Origin: Candidatus Gastranaerophilales bacterium
Lineage (GTDB): Bacteria; Cyanobacteriota; Vampirovibrionia; Gastranaerophilales; Gastranaerophilaceae
Assembly: GCA_003150395.1 (NCBI GenBank)
Contig: QAMI01000001.1
Span: 476 to 20,370, forward strand
Length of the DNA stretch: 19,895 nucleotides
Reading direction: 5' to 3'
A program made the translations under genes and the position numbers. How positions within the stretch are numbered: position 1 is the first letter of the stretch; each line of letters begins with the position of its first letter. The notes under the pieces are model-generated. The model was not told the origin of the DNA. It searched no databases and saw nothing but the letters and a program-made list of their open reading frames with translations. Of this stretch, positions 7,245 through 13,546 are shown piece after piece.

Positions 7245-7364
7245 TGATTTTTACCTTTCATTTTAATTTGAATTTAATAACTTATTATTTTTACAAACAT
7301 GCCAAAATAATGCTGATTAAAGCTTTTGGAATACATATTTGTGAGTAACTTTTCTGACTTGATT

Positions 7365-7393
7365 ATAATATTATAAAAATTTTTAAAAAGCAA
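7365..7393 (-). promoter_or_regulatory. promoter candidate driving rpsE-rpmD-rplO-secY
   Basis: TTGCTT (7393-7388), an exact 17 bp spacer, then TATTAT (7370-7365; 5 of 6). It lies about 120 bp upstream of rpsE, directly after the prepilin-like gene. A dedicated promoter is expected because the usual upstream ribosomal genes are missing. Confidence 0.55.
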
Positions 7394-7398
7394 GCCCT

Positions 7399-8049
7399 TT
7401 ATATTTTTACAGGATAATCGTCTTTTATCTCCCAGCCATCATGCATTATTAACGTAGAGCAAAGTCGATGAGCAAAATCACCACTTTCAACGGAACAGCC
7501 ATATCGTCTATCATTAAGCATTTGTTCCCTTGTGTATTCAGAAAATGGCACAGTTAATTTCCCACCATCCAGAAGAAACACAAAGGAATTTCTACCAGTT
7601 GTGGCTGAACCCGCTTCAGATCTAACAATAAATTCTTTGTCAAGACATTCTCGCAAGTTTACACAATAAACTATCTGCATGCTAATTTTTGTTTTACTCA
7701 TTGATTTAATACCAGCGCCACTTCCATCTGCAAAATCTACAATAAACCAGTTGTTTTTTGTATAGGTTTTCTGTTCAATAAAATATGCTTGCATATATAG
7801 CTTCCACCAAGTCTCAAGAGATGCTGCGTTATGATCAATTTCCGGTGGCGGGAGTTCATTAAAATCACCATTTGCAACTTGAGATCTTAAAACTGACTGA
7901 GAAAATGTACTGTAGAATTTTTTCATTGATGTTGTTATTTTCACTTTCCTTTGCTTAGACATCAATGATGGCAGAGTCATGGCGGCAACTATTCCTATTA
8001 TACCTATGGTAGTCAAAACTTCCGCCAATGTAAAAGATTTTATTTGCAT
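7399..8049 (-). CDS. type IV prepilin-like (pseudopilin) protein
   Basis: The N-terminus MQIKSFTLAEVLTTIGIIGI is a prepilin leader: short basic leader, Phe+1, Glu+5 and a hydrophobic helix ending in AAMTLPSLM. The residue before the predicted cleavage is Ser rather than the usual Gly. Such proteins are cleaved by a prepilin peptidase and assemble into, or cap, type IV pili or type II secretion pseudopili. The remaining 180 residues form a globular domain with paired cysteines (YCVNLREC, GCSVESGDFAHRLC) and FVFLLDGGKLTVPFSE, a layout common to substrate- or surface-type prepilins. A GGAG lies about 9 bases upstream of the ATG. No pilus assembly genes are nearby, so it is an orphan locus. Confidence 0.85.
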   Translation of the reverse strand: MQIKSFTLAEVLTTIGIIGIVAAMTLPSLMSKQRKVKITTSMKKFYSTFSQSVLRSQVANGDFNELPPPEIDHNAASLETWWKLYMQAYFIEQKTYTKNNWFIVDFADGSGAGIKSMSKTKISMQIVYCVNLRECLDKEFIVRSEAGSATTGRNSFVFLLDGGKLTVPFSEYTREQMLNDRRYGCSVESGDFAHRLCSTLIMHDGWEIKDDYPVKI

Positions 8050-8084
8050 AATTTAATACTCCATAAATGCTTGTAACATCAGCT

Positions 8085-8113
8085 ATTGTGACATAAAATC
8101 TCCAAAATAGCAA
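8085..8113 (-). promoter_or_regulatory. candidate extended -10 promoter of the prepilin-like gene
   Basis: TTGCTA (8113-8108), 17 bp, then CACAAT (8090-8085), with TGT immediately before the -10, the extended -10 arrangement. It lies about 36 bp upstream of the start codon. Confidence 0.5.
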
Positions 8114-8149
8114 TATTTTTATTTAAAATTATTTGCAATACTTTAAACT

Positions 8150-8374
8150 ATGACCAAGAAAATGGACAAAGTTTTCCATAGAAAATTTGGGCAGAGAGTA
8201 AGATTTTTGCGCAAACAAAAAGGTATGACTCAAGAGCAGCTTAGTTTTGAAATTGATGCGGACAATTCATACATTGCAAACATAGAAAATGCTCACAGAG
8301 ATATTCCGCTTTCACGAGTTAATAAAATCGCGAAAACATTAGGAATTTCGCTAAAAGAGTTATTTGACTATTAA
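8150..8374 (+). CDS. small XRE-family helix-turn-helix regulator
   Basis: The 74-residue protein is almost only a Cro/C1-type HTH domain. It reads FGQRVRFLRKQKGMTQEQLS (helices 1-2), DADNSYIANIENAHRDIPLS (recognition helix and turn), then VNKIAKTLGISLKELFDY. It probably binds DNA as a dimer. It lies 100 bp from the divergent prepilin-like gene, so it may control that gene, itself, or both; this is inferred from position only. There is no Shine-Dalgarno before the ATG at 8150, and an in-frame ATG at 8162 is an alternative start. AATACT (8137-8142) could be a -10 for a near-leaderless mRNA, but it is weak. Confidence 0.88.
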   Translation: MTKKMDKVFHRKFGQRVRFLRKQKGMTQEQLSFEIDADNSYIANIENAHRDIPLSRVNKIAKTLGISLKELFDY

Positions 8375-8407
8375 ATTATTTAAAGATTGAATACAACACA
8401 GCAAAAC

Positions 8408-8986
8408 TTATTTGGTTTCTTTAACACATCTCACGCCGAGAAGTTTTATTGAATCCATATAGGCGTTTGTCATGCCAGTTATGAAATTAGCTGTATAATG
8501 TCCGTTTTTATCATATCGGTCGCTTAACCAGTAATTTCCATAACGGAAAGATTTTTCATCTAAAAATAACAAATTAGCTTTCGGGTTGCAGGTATATTTC
8601 ACAGAATCTGCAGGAACCAGACAGTTTGTCTTGTCTTCGTGACAGGATTTAAGAAAAGTTTGTTTATCTTTTATAATATTGCTGTTTATTCCCATTGCGA
8701 TTTTGCAGGTTGAAGACGCACGCCACATTTCCCAGGCTTCTTCGCGGGTCGGAAGGCGCATTCCTTTTGACTTGCAGTAACTTTCTGCAGCTTCAAAATT
8801 CATTGGGCCTTCATTAATTTCATCTACAAGAAGAGTTTCGTTTATCTGTGTTACATTGACTTTTGATGTCACAGGCGGGTAAAGTCGTTGTATTTCTTCA
8901 TTTACTCCGGTATTCAGGACAATCAAGATTATTATAAATAAGCCTAGAAGGCCTATTATTATTGTCGTTTTTTCGTTTTCATTCAT
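8408..8986 (-). CDS. membrane-anchored protein with Lcl/DUF1566-like (FGE/C-lectin-fold) domain
   Basis: One transmembrane helix (residues about 8-25, IIIGLLGLFIIILIVL) anchors the 192-residue protein, leaving most of it outside the membrane. The outer part has MNFEAAESYCKSKGMRLPTR in the middle and YGNYWLSDRYDKNG...LLGVRCVK at the end. This is the pattern A..YC...G.RLPT..E...YW.S......VRCV of Lcl-type (DUF1566) domains, related in fold to formylglycine-generating enzymes and C-type lectins. Several cysteines (SYC, STC, SCHEDKTNC, YTC, VRC) suggest disulfides. It follows the phosphohexomutase gene by 4 bp and so is probably co-transcribed, but no Shine-Dalgarno is visible, implying translational coupling. 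A role at the cell surface is inference. Confidence 0.7.
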   Translation of the reverse strand: MNENEKTTIIIGLLGLFIIILIVLNTGVNEEIQRLYPPVTSKVNVTQINETLLVDEINEGPMNFEAAESYCKSKGMRLPTREEAWEMWRASSTCKIAMGINSNIIKDKQTFLKSCHEDKTNCLVPADSVKYTCNPKANLLFLDEKSFRYGNYWLSDRYDKNGHYTANFITGMTNAYMDSIKLLGVRCVKETK

Positions 8987-8990
8987 AAGT

Positions 8991-10448
8991 TTATTTTAAT
9001 ATATTTTCTAAAGTTTTAATCATGCAATTTTTGTATCTTTCGCAATCGGCCTTTGTTTTGCCTTCAAAACGCAAGGTAAATACCGGCTCGGTGTTGCTCT
9101 GACGGATTAAGGCAAAACCGCCGTCAAAAATAATTCTCATTCCGTCAAGAGTGATTATTTCTTTAATATCGCTCCCGAAAAGGTGTTTATTGCATTCTAC
9201 GCAGTTTTTAAATTTCTCCATTGTTTCTTTTTTCTTTTCGTTCGGGCAGGGAAAACGCACCTCATCTGAAGAACAAACAGCGTCGAAAGGTTTTAACATC
9301 TGCTGGAGTTTAAATTCAGGATTTATTTTTTTGTTTTTGGCAATTATTTCAATAATTCGGCAGCCTGCATAAATTGCATCATCAAAGCCGTAATATTTGT
9401 CTTTAAAAAAGGTATGGCCGCTCATTTCACCTGCAAGAAGCGCGTTTGTTTCTTTCATTTTGTCTTTAATGTATCCGTGTCCGGTTTTGCACATAACAGC
9501 ATGCCCGCCGGCATTATTTATGCTGTCAAAAAGTACTTGAGAGCATTTAACCTCGCTTACAACAGTCAATTTATTTTTATCATCAATTTCATTTAGCAAA
9601 TCCTGAGCATAAATCAAAAGAAGTTTATCTCCGGTAAGCGGTTTGCCGTCAGGTGTAATCACACCAATACGGTCACTGTCTCCATCATATGCAATTCCAA
9701 CATCAGCGTTATTTTCAAAAACTGTTTCCTCTATAACTTTAAGAGTTTTCAAATCGCTGGGATTCGGGTGGTGATTCGGGAAATTGCCGTCCGGAGCTGA
9801 GAAAAGCTCAATAACTTCACAACCCAATTCTCTGTACAATTGAGGCCCTACAACGCCTCCTGTTGCATTTGCACTGTCAACAACAACTTTAATTCCTTTT
9901 CCTATTGTTCCGAAACGTTTTTTCATATCATCTATGTAATCAGGAATTATGTTATATTCTACAATCTTGCCGGCAGCGGCTTCAGCTTGCTTTTCTGAAA
10001 GCTCTTTAAATGCCAGCTCCTTAACTTCTTTTATTTGAGCTTCATTAAGAGTTCGTCCGGCGTATGTCATTTTCATTCCGTTGTACTCTTTAGGGTTGTG
10101 GCTTGCTGTGATAATCATTGCCCCAAGGATTTTTCCACCGCCTGTAACTTCTGATGGAACCCCGGCAACTTCACTGTAATAGCCCAGTGGCGTTGGAGCA
10201 AGACCCAAATCTACAACGTTTGCACCTGTGGAGGTAATTCCTTCAATAAGGGATTTGGCAAGCGAAGGCGAATGTGTTCTTGCATCGCGGGTAACAGTTA
10301 TCCATATAGCTTCTGTTTTTTTTGAAGTTTGTTTTTTCAAATATTCAACAAACGCGCGGCCGGTATAATAAAAAATTTCTTCAGTAATATCTTCTCCGTA
10401 AATTCCTCTGATATCGTTTTTCCCGAAAGCGTGTTCGTATTTTTTCAT
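8991..10448 (-). CDS. phosphomannomutase/phosphoglucomutase
   Basis: It interconverts hexose-1- and hexose-6-phosphates and so links glycogen breakdown and nucleotide-sugar synthesis to glycolysis. At 485 residues it has the full four-domain layout of the alpha-D-phosphohexomutase family (AlgC/ManB type). The phosphoserine loop is IITASHNPKEYNGMK with S116, and the metal loop is AYDGDSDRIG (D255, D257, D259), where the usual DGDGDR reads DGDSDR. The sugar-specificity loop is GEMSGHTFF (340-348), and the phosphate-binding loop is RQSNTEP (449-455). GEMSGH is typical of PMM/PGM enzymes rather than GlmM. GGGAGAA lies 5 bases before the ATG. It heads a two-gene unit with the membrane-anchored Lcl-like gene and is divergent from the sugar permease. 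Confidence 0.95.
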   Translation of the reverse strand: MKKYEHAFGKNDIRGIYGEDITEEIFYYTGRAFVEYLKKQTSKKTEAIWITVTRDARTHSPSLAKSLIEGITSTGANVVDLGLAPTPLGYYSEVAGVPSEVTGGGKILGAMIITASHNPKEYNGMKMTYAGRTLNEAQIKEVKELAFKELSEKQAEAAAGKIVEYNIIPDYIDDMKKRFGTIGKGIKVVVDSANATGGVVGPQLYRELGCEVIELFSAPDGNFPNHHPNPSDLKTLKVIEETVFENNADVGIAYDGDSDRIGVITPDGKPLTGDKLLLIYAQDLLNEIDDKNKLTVVSEVKCSQVLFDSINNAGGHAVMCKTGHGYIKDKMKETNALLAGEMSGHTFFKDKYYGFDDAIYAGCRIIEIIAKNKKINPEFKLQQMLKPFDAVCSSDEVRFPCPNEKKKETMEKFKNCVECNKHLFGSDIKEIITLDGMRIIFDGGFALIRQSNTEPVFTLRFEGKTKADCERYKNCMIKTLENILK

Positions 10449-10477
10449 GTTGTTCTCCCTAATTAATTATGATAAAA

Positions 10478-10505
10478 TTGTAACATAAAAATATTTATTT
10501 AAAAT
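10478..10505 (+). promoter_or_regulatory. candidate promoter of the sugar permease gene
   Basis: TTGTAA (10478-10483), a 16 bp spacer, then TAAAAT (10500-10505; 5 of 6). Transcription would start near 10512. That leaves a 17-base leader containing GGAGG before the ATA at 10529, and almost no leader before the TTG at 10514. Confidence 0.5.
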
Positions 10506-10513
10506 CGAAGTAT

Positions 10514-11413
10514 TTGCTGGAGGCTAAAATACACAGACTGGCTGAAAAACTTTTTAACAATCAAAAATTTGCAGCATGGCTGTTTATTTTACCTGCACTT
10601 GCCGGAACTATCGTTTTTATAATAGTTCCGGTAATATGTTCGTTTGGTTTAAGTTTTGTGAAATGGGATTTGATTAATCCAATAAGATTTGCAGGTCTGG
10701 AAAATTACAGAGAAATATTCACGGAACCATTATTTTTTAAAATTTTTATGAATACAATTGTATTTGCGCTGTCAACCTCGTTTTTTGGAATAATAATCCC
10801 GTTAATTCTAGCTTGCATATTGAATTCAAAAATACGAGGGTCTGAGTTCTTCAAAACAGCATATTTTCTTCCGTTTATAACGCCGATGATTGTCATAGGA
10901 ATTATCTGGGAATGGATATTTGACCCGAATATCGGACTTCTGGCAAATGTTCTTAATATTCACATAAACTGGCTTTATGATGCTAATTTTGCCATGCCTG
11001 CGCTCATTATTGTGTCAGTCTGGAAGTTAATCGGCTATAATATGATTATATTTCTTTCCTCGCTGAGCGGAATTTCAAATAGTATGTTTGAAGCTGCTAA
11101 AATCGACGGAGCAAACGCATACCAAACCTTTAAAAACGTTACGGTGCCGCTTCTTTCGCCAACAATCTTTTTTGTCGTAATTATTACTGCTATCAGTTCA
11201 TTTCAGGTTTTTGATTTAATTTATCTAATGACACAAGGCGGACCTTTAGACAGTACAAATGTGCTTGTCTATGCAATTTACAAAAACGCTTTTGAATATT
11301 TCAATATAGGAAAAGCCAGTGCAATTGCTTATGTTTTATTTGTAATCATCCTTGCATTGACTCTTTGCCAGTGGAAATTACGTAAAAAACTTGTATACAA
11401 TGAAACAGACTAA
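10514..11413 (+). CDS. ABC sugar transporter permease, MalF/UgpA type
   Basis: Permease of a carbohydrate (CUT1-type) ABC importer in the inner membrane. The protein is up to 299 residues with about six membrane segments, starting with FAAWLFILPALAGTIVFIIV. It has the cytoplasmic EAA loop that docks to the ATPase (EAAKIDGANAYQTFKNVTVP, about residues 194-213), and the C-terminus is complete. The start is unclear. The TTG at 10514 has no Shine-Dalgarno, whereas a perfect GGAGG (10519-10523) stands five bases before an in-frame ATA at 10529, a rare start codon. No ATPase, binding protein or MalG-type partner is next to it, although such genes are normally clustered, so it must pair with subunits encoded elsewhere or be a remnant of a split operon. 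The substrate cannot be read from the sequence. Confidence 0.9.
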   Translation: MLEAKIHRLAEKLFNNQKFAAWLFILPALAGTIVFIIVPVICSFGLSFVKWDLINPIRFAGLENYREIFTEPLFFKIFMNTIVFALSTSFFGIIIPLILACILNSKIRGSEFFKTAYFLPFITPMIVIGIIWEWIFDPNIGLLANVLNIHINWLYDANFAMPALIIVSVWKLIGYNMIIFLSSLSGISNSMFEAAKIDGANAYQTFKNVTVPLLSPTIFFVVIITAISSFQVFDLIYLMTQGGPLDSTNVLVYAIYKNAFEYFNIGKASAIAYVLFVIILALTLCQWKLRKKLVYNETD

Positions 11414-11414
11414 T

Positions 11415-11810
11415 TTATTCACCTTTTACAATATGTTTGTAAATCTTATTTTCCGGTGCATTATTTCCCATTTTTACAAGATATTCAAATAATTCTTTAA
11501 TAACATTAGTTTTTGTAGCCGGACGCTCATATTTACTTATATTGTAACTTGTTTCGATTTGTCCGCTTTTATTAGTATACTTGGGTTTGTATGTTGTAAA
11601 AAGGAAAGTTGTTTTACCAGCTTTGGCATCTTCAACCAGCTCAACTGCAACTTTTGTAAAACAGTCTGTTTTTTCTATATTTTTACGGGCATTATTTAGT
11701 TTATCAAATTTATTTTTAGAAATAGCATAATCGACAACTCTGTGTAACGTTTCTGTATTAGTAAACTTTGCTCCAAATGATTTACAATTTTTTGTGTTAT
11801 CTATTTGCAT
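11415..11810 (-). CDS. hypothetical protein with N-terminal SFGAKF motif
   Basis: I do not recognise a domain in this 131-residue, lysine-rich, soluble-looking protein. It starts MQIDNTKNCKSFGAKFTNTE, without signal peptide or membrane helix. A helical middle (TLHRVVDYAISKNKFDKLNN) is followed by a probable strand pair around TTFLFTTYKPKYTNKSGQIE and a C-terminal helix (TNVIKELFEYLVKMGNN). The gene looks real: AAGGAG lies 5-6 bases before the ATG and it runs to two bases from the convergent permease stop codon. The short 'SFGA' near the N-terminus also occurs in the open frame upstream of the small gene at 1980-2174. An AT-rich inverted repeat at 11841-11874 overlaps its probable promoter. 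Confidence 0.75.
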   Translation of the reverse strand: MQIDNTKNCKSFGAKFTNTETLHRVVDYAISKNKFDKLNNARKNIEKTDCFTKVAVELVEDAKAGKTTFLFTTYKPKYTNKSGQIETSYNISKYERPATKTNVIKELFEYLVKMGNNAPENKIYKHIVKGE

Positions 11811-11835
11811 AGCTTCTCCTTAATTCTTTGCATCT

Positions 11836-11874
11836 ATCATAAAATAGCTTGAAAATATTAAATTTTGCTATTTT
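11836..11874. promoter_or_regulatory. AT-rich inverted repeat overlapping a candidate -10 (possible operator)
   Basis: AAAATAGC (11841-11848) pairs with GCTATTTT (11867-11874), and inside it AAAAT (11852-11856) pairs with ATTTT (11862-11866). A minus-strand -10 candidate TATGAT (11841-11836) touches the left arm, so a protein bound here would cover the promoter of the gene at 11415-11810. A plus-strand terminator is possible but has no gene to serve. Confidence 0.3.
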
Positions 11875-11892
11875 TCAGCTAAAAATTAATTT

Positions 11893-11921
11893 TTGTTACA
11901 AATAATAATTTTTATTAAAGT
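11893..11921 (+). promoter_or_regulatory. candidate promoter of the 46-residue ORF
   Basis: TTGTTA (11893-11898), an exact 17 bp spacer, then TAAAGT (11916-11921). A start near 11928 would give a leader of about 46 bases before the ATG at 11974. Confidence 0.35.
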
Positions 11922-11973
11922 TCAACCACTCGTGTGCCGATACAAAAAATACAACAGAGGAAGGGTGTGTGTA

Positions 11974-12114
11974 ATGGATTTCGATGAATTAAAAAATGAA
12001 AACATAATTATTGAAATAAGAGCTTTAATTGATGAAAGCGATGATTTAGATGATATTGACGGATACTGTCAATTCATGCGTGAAATGATTTTAAATACCT
12101 CCGGTTTAAATTAG
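11974..12114 (+). CDS. 46-residue acidic small protein
   Basis: The frame is open from 11893, but the likely start is the ATG at 11974, which has GAGGAAGGG about 8 bases upstream. The resulting 46-residue protein is strongly acidic (MDFDELKNENIIIEIRALID, then ESDDLDDIDGYCQ) and ends FMREMILNTSGLN. I do not recognise it. It reads as one amphipathic helical hairpin, the sort of size and charge seen in small regulators or partner proteins. It lies 49 bp upstream of the CoA-disulfide-reductase-like gene on the same strand, but that gene has its own good promoter in the gap, so the two need not be one operon. Confidence 0.55.
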   Translation: MDFDELKNENIIIEIRALIDESDDLDDIDGYCQFMREMILNTSGLN

Positions 12115-12128
12115 CCGTTTGTGTATTG

Positions 12129-12157
12129 TTGAGATTCTTTCTGAGATTTAATATAAC
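12129..12157 (+). promoter_or_regulatory. sigma70-type promoter giving a leaderless mRNA
   Basis: TTGAGA (12129-12134; 5 of 6), an exact 17 bp spacer, then TATAAC (12152-12157; 5 of 6), six bases, then the ATG at 12164. The predicted transcription start is the A of the start codon, and no Shine-Dalgarno precedes it. Confidence 0.65.
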
Positions 12158-12163
12158 ATTATT

Positions 12164-13546
12164 ATGAAGATAGTTATATTAGGCGGTGTTGCGGCCGGCG
12201 CTAAAGCTGCTGCAAAGGCCAGAAGAATGCTTTCAGAAGCACAAATTGATTTGTATACTGATGACACGCATATTTCATATTCAGCATGCGGTTTGCCATA
12301 CTATGTAGAAGGTAATTTTGAGGACTATAAACTACTGTTAGTACGTTCACCCGAAGATTTTGAAAAAACTGGTGTTCACATTCATCTCCAAAATCGTGCT
12401 GCAAAAATTCTTCCAAATTCTAAACAGGTTTTGATAGAGGATTTGGTTTCAAAAGATGCTTTCCTTATCGGTTACGACAAGCTTATTATTGCTATTGGTG
12501 CACGACCGTTTGTTCCGCCAATTAAAAACGTTAATCTTAAGAATGTCTTCACCTTAAGAAAAATTGAAGATGGTATTGCAATCCGGGACATGGCCGAAAA
12601 GTCGCAAAAAGCTGTAATAATTGGCGGCGGCTACATTGGTATTGAAATGCTTGAGGCGCTTGTAAAACAGAATGTCTATGTAACTTTAATCGAATATGCT
12701 CCTACAATTATGCAAACATTCGACGATGACATGTCAGAGCTTATACTGGAACAGCTTAAATATACCTGTGGTAACCGATTTGAAATCTTAACCTCGGAAA
12801 TGGCCACAGAATTTTCCGGAGATAACGATGGTGTTAAATCTGTTAGAACTGGTTCGGGCAGAGAAATCCCCGTTGATTTTGTAGTGCTTTGTGCAGGAGT
12901 CGTTCCTAATACAGAAATCGCTAGAGAAGCCGAAATTGCAATTGGGGAAACCGGTGCTATCAAAGTAAATGAAAAAATGGAAACAAATATTCCTGACATA
13001 TACGCTTGCGGGGATTGCGTTGAAGAAAATCTTTTAATCACAAATACCAAAATTTGGCTTCCGCTTGGGACTAATGCTAATAAAGAAGGTCGAGTTGCCG
13101 CAATAAATGCTTGTGGAGGCGATGAAAAGTTTTACGGAGTTTTAGGTTCAGCTGTTACCAGATGTCTTTCTCTGACAATGTCAATGACAGGCTTAACCGT
13201 GAAAAAGGCCGGACAACTTGGCATTGAAACTATTTCAGCGACAGTTACAAAAAATGACAAAGTCGGTTATATGCCTGATGTCAATAACATTACAATAAAA
13301 CTTATTGCAGAAAAATCTACCGGCAAGCTTCTGGGCTGTCAGGGTATCGGGGCAGGAGATGCTGACAAAAGAGTAAATACAGTCACAAGCTCTCTTTTGG
13401 CCGGACTAACAGTTGATGAGTTTTATAGAAACGACTTAACCTATGCTCCGCCATTCTCACCGACCATTGATCCGCTATTAAATGCTGCACAAATACTTCT
13501 TGAAAAATTAAATAAAAATGAGGAGCAAAATAATAAGGAAGTTTAA
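12164..13546 (+). CDS. CoA-disulfide reductase / NADH oxidase-like flavoprotein
   Basis: A single-cysteine flavin disulfide reductase of the CoADR/Nox/Npx group, which uses NAD(P)H and FAD to reduce CoA disulfide, peroxide, O2 or polysulfide. At 460 residues it has the FAD-binding start (VILGGVAAGAKAAAKAR), the redox cysteine in SYSACGLPYYVEG (C42, matching Cys43 of staphylococcal CoADR), the NAD(P)H site AVIIGGGYIGIEMLEAL (about 147-163) and the second FAD motif IYACGDC (about 284-290). The C-terminal dimer domain has the CoADR-type YAPPFSPTIDP. A role in thiol or oxygen defence fits a fermentative anaerobe, but the substrate cannot be fixed from sequence. A C-terminal rhodanese domain, present in some relatives, is absent. 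Its stop overlaps that of the convergent oxidoreductase by TTAA. Confidence 0.9.
   Translation: MKIVILGGVAAGAKAAAKARRMLSEAQIDLYTDDTHISYSACGLPYYVEGNFEDYKLLLVRSPEDFEKTGVHIHLQNRAAKILPNSKQVLIEDLVSKDAFLIGYDKLIIAIGARPFVPPIKNVNLKNVFTLRKIEDGIAIRDMAEKSQKAVIIGGGYIGIEMLEALVKQNVYVTLIEYAPTIMQTFDDDMSELILEQLKYTCGNRFEILTSEMATEFSGDNDGVKSVRTGSGREIPVDFVVLCAGVVPNTEIAREAEIAIGETGAIKVNEKMETNIPDIYACGDCVEENLLITNTKIWLPLGTNANKEGRVAAINACGGDEKFYGVLGSAVTRCLSLTMSMTGLTVKKAGQLGIETISATVTKNDKVGYMPDVNNITIKLIAEKSTGKLLGCQGIGAGDADKRVNTVTSSLLAGLTVDEFYRNDLTYAPPFSPTIDPLLNAAQILLEKLNKNEEQNNKEV

Noticed and set aside
12131..12150. Possible third copy of the ATTCTT...CTGAGA dispersed repeat
   Set aside because: The similarity to the elements at 4321 and 6515 is only a few bases and the sequence is better explained as the -35 and spacer of the leaderless promoter.
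12676..13050. 124-residue minus-strand open frame inside the CoADR-like gene
   Set aside because: It lies opposite conserved FAD and NAD(P)H motifs of a well-recognised gene and has no family resemblance of its own.
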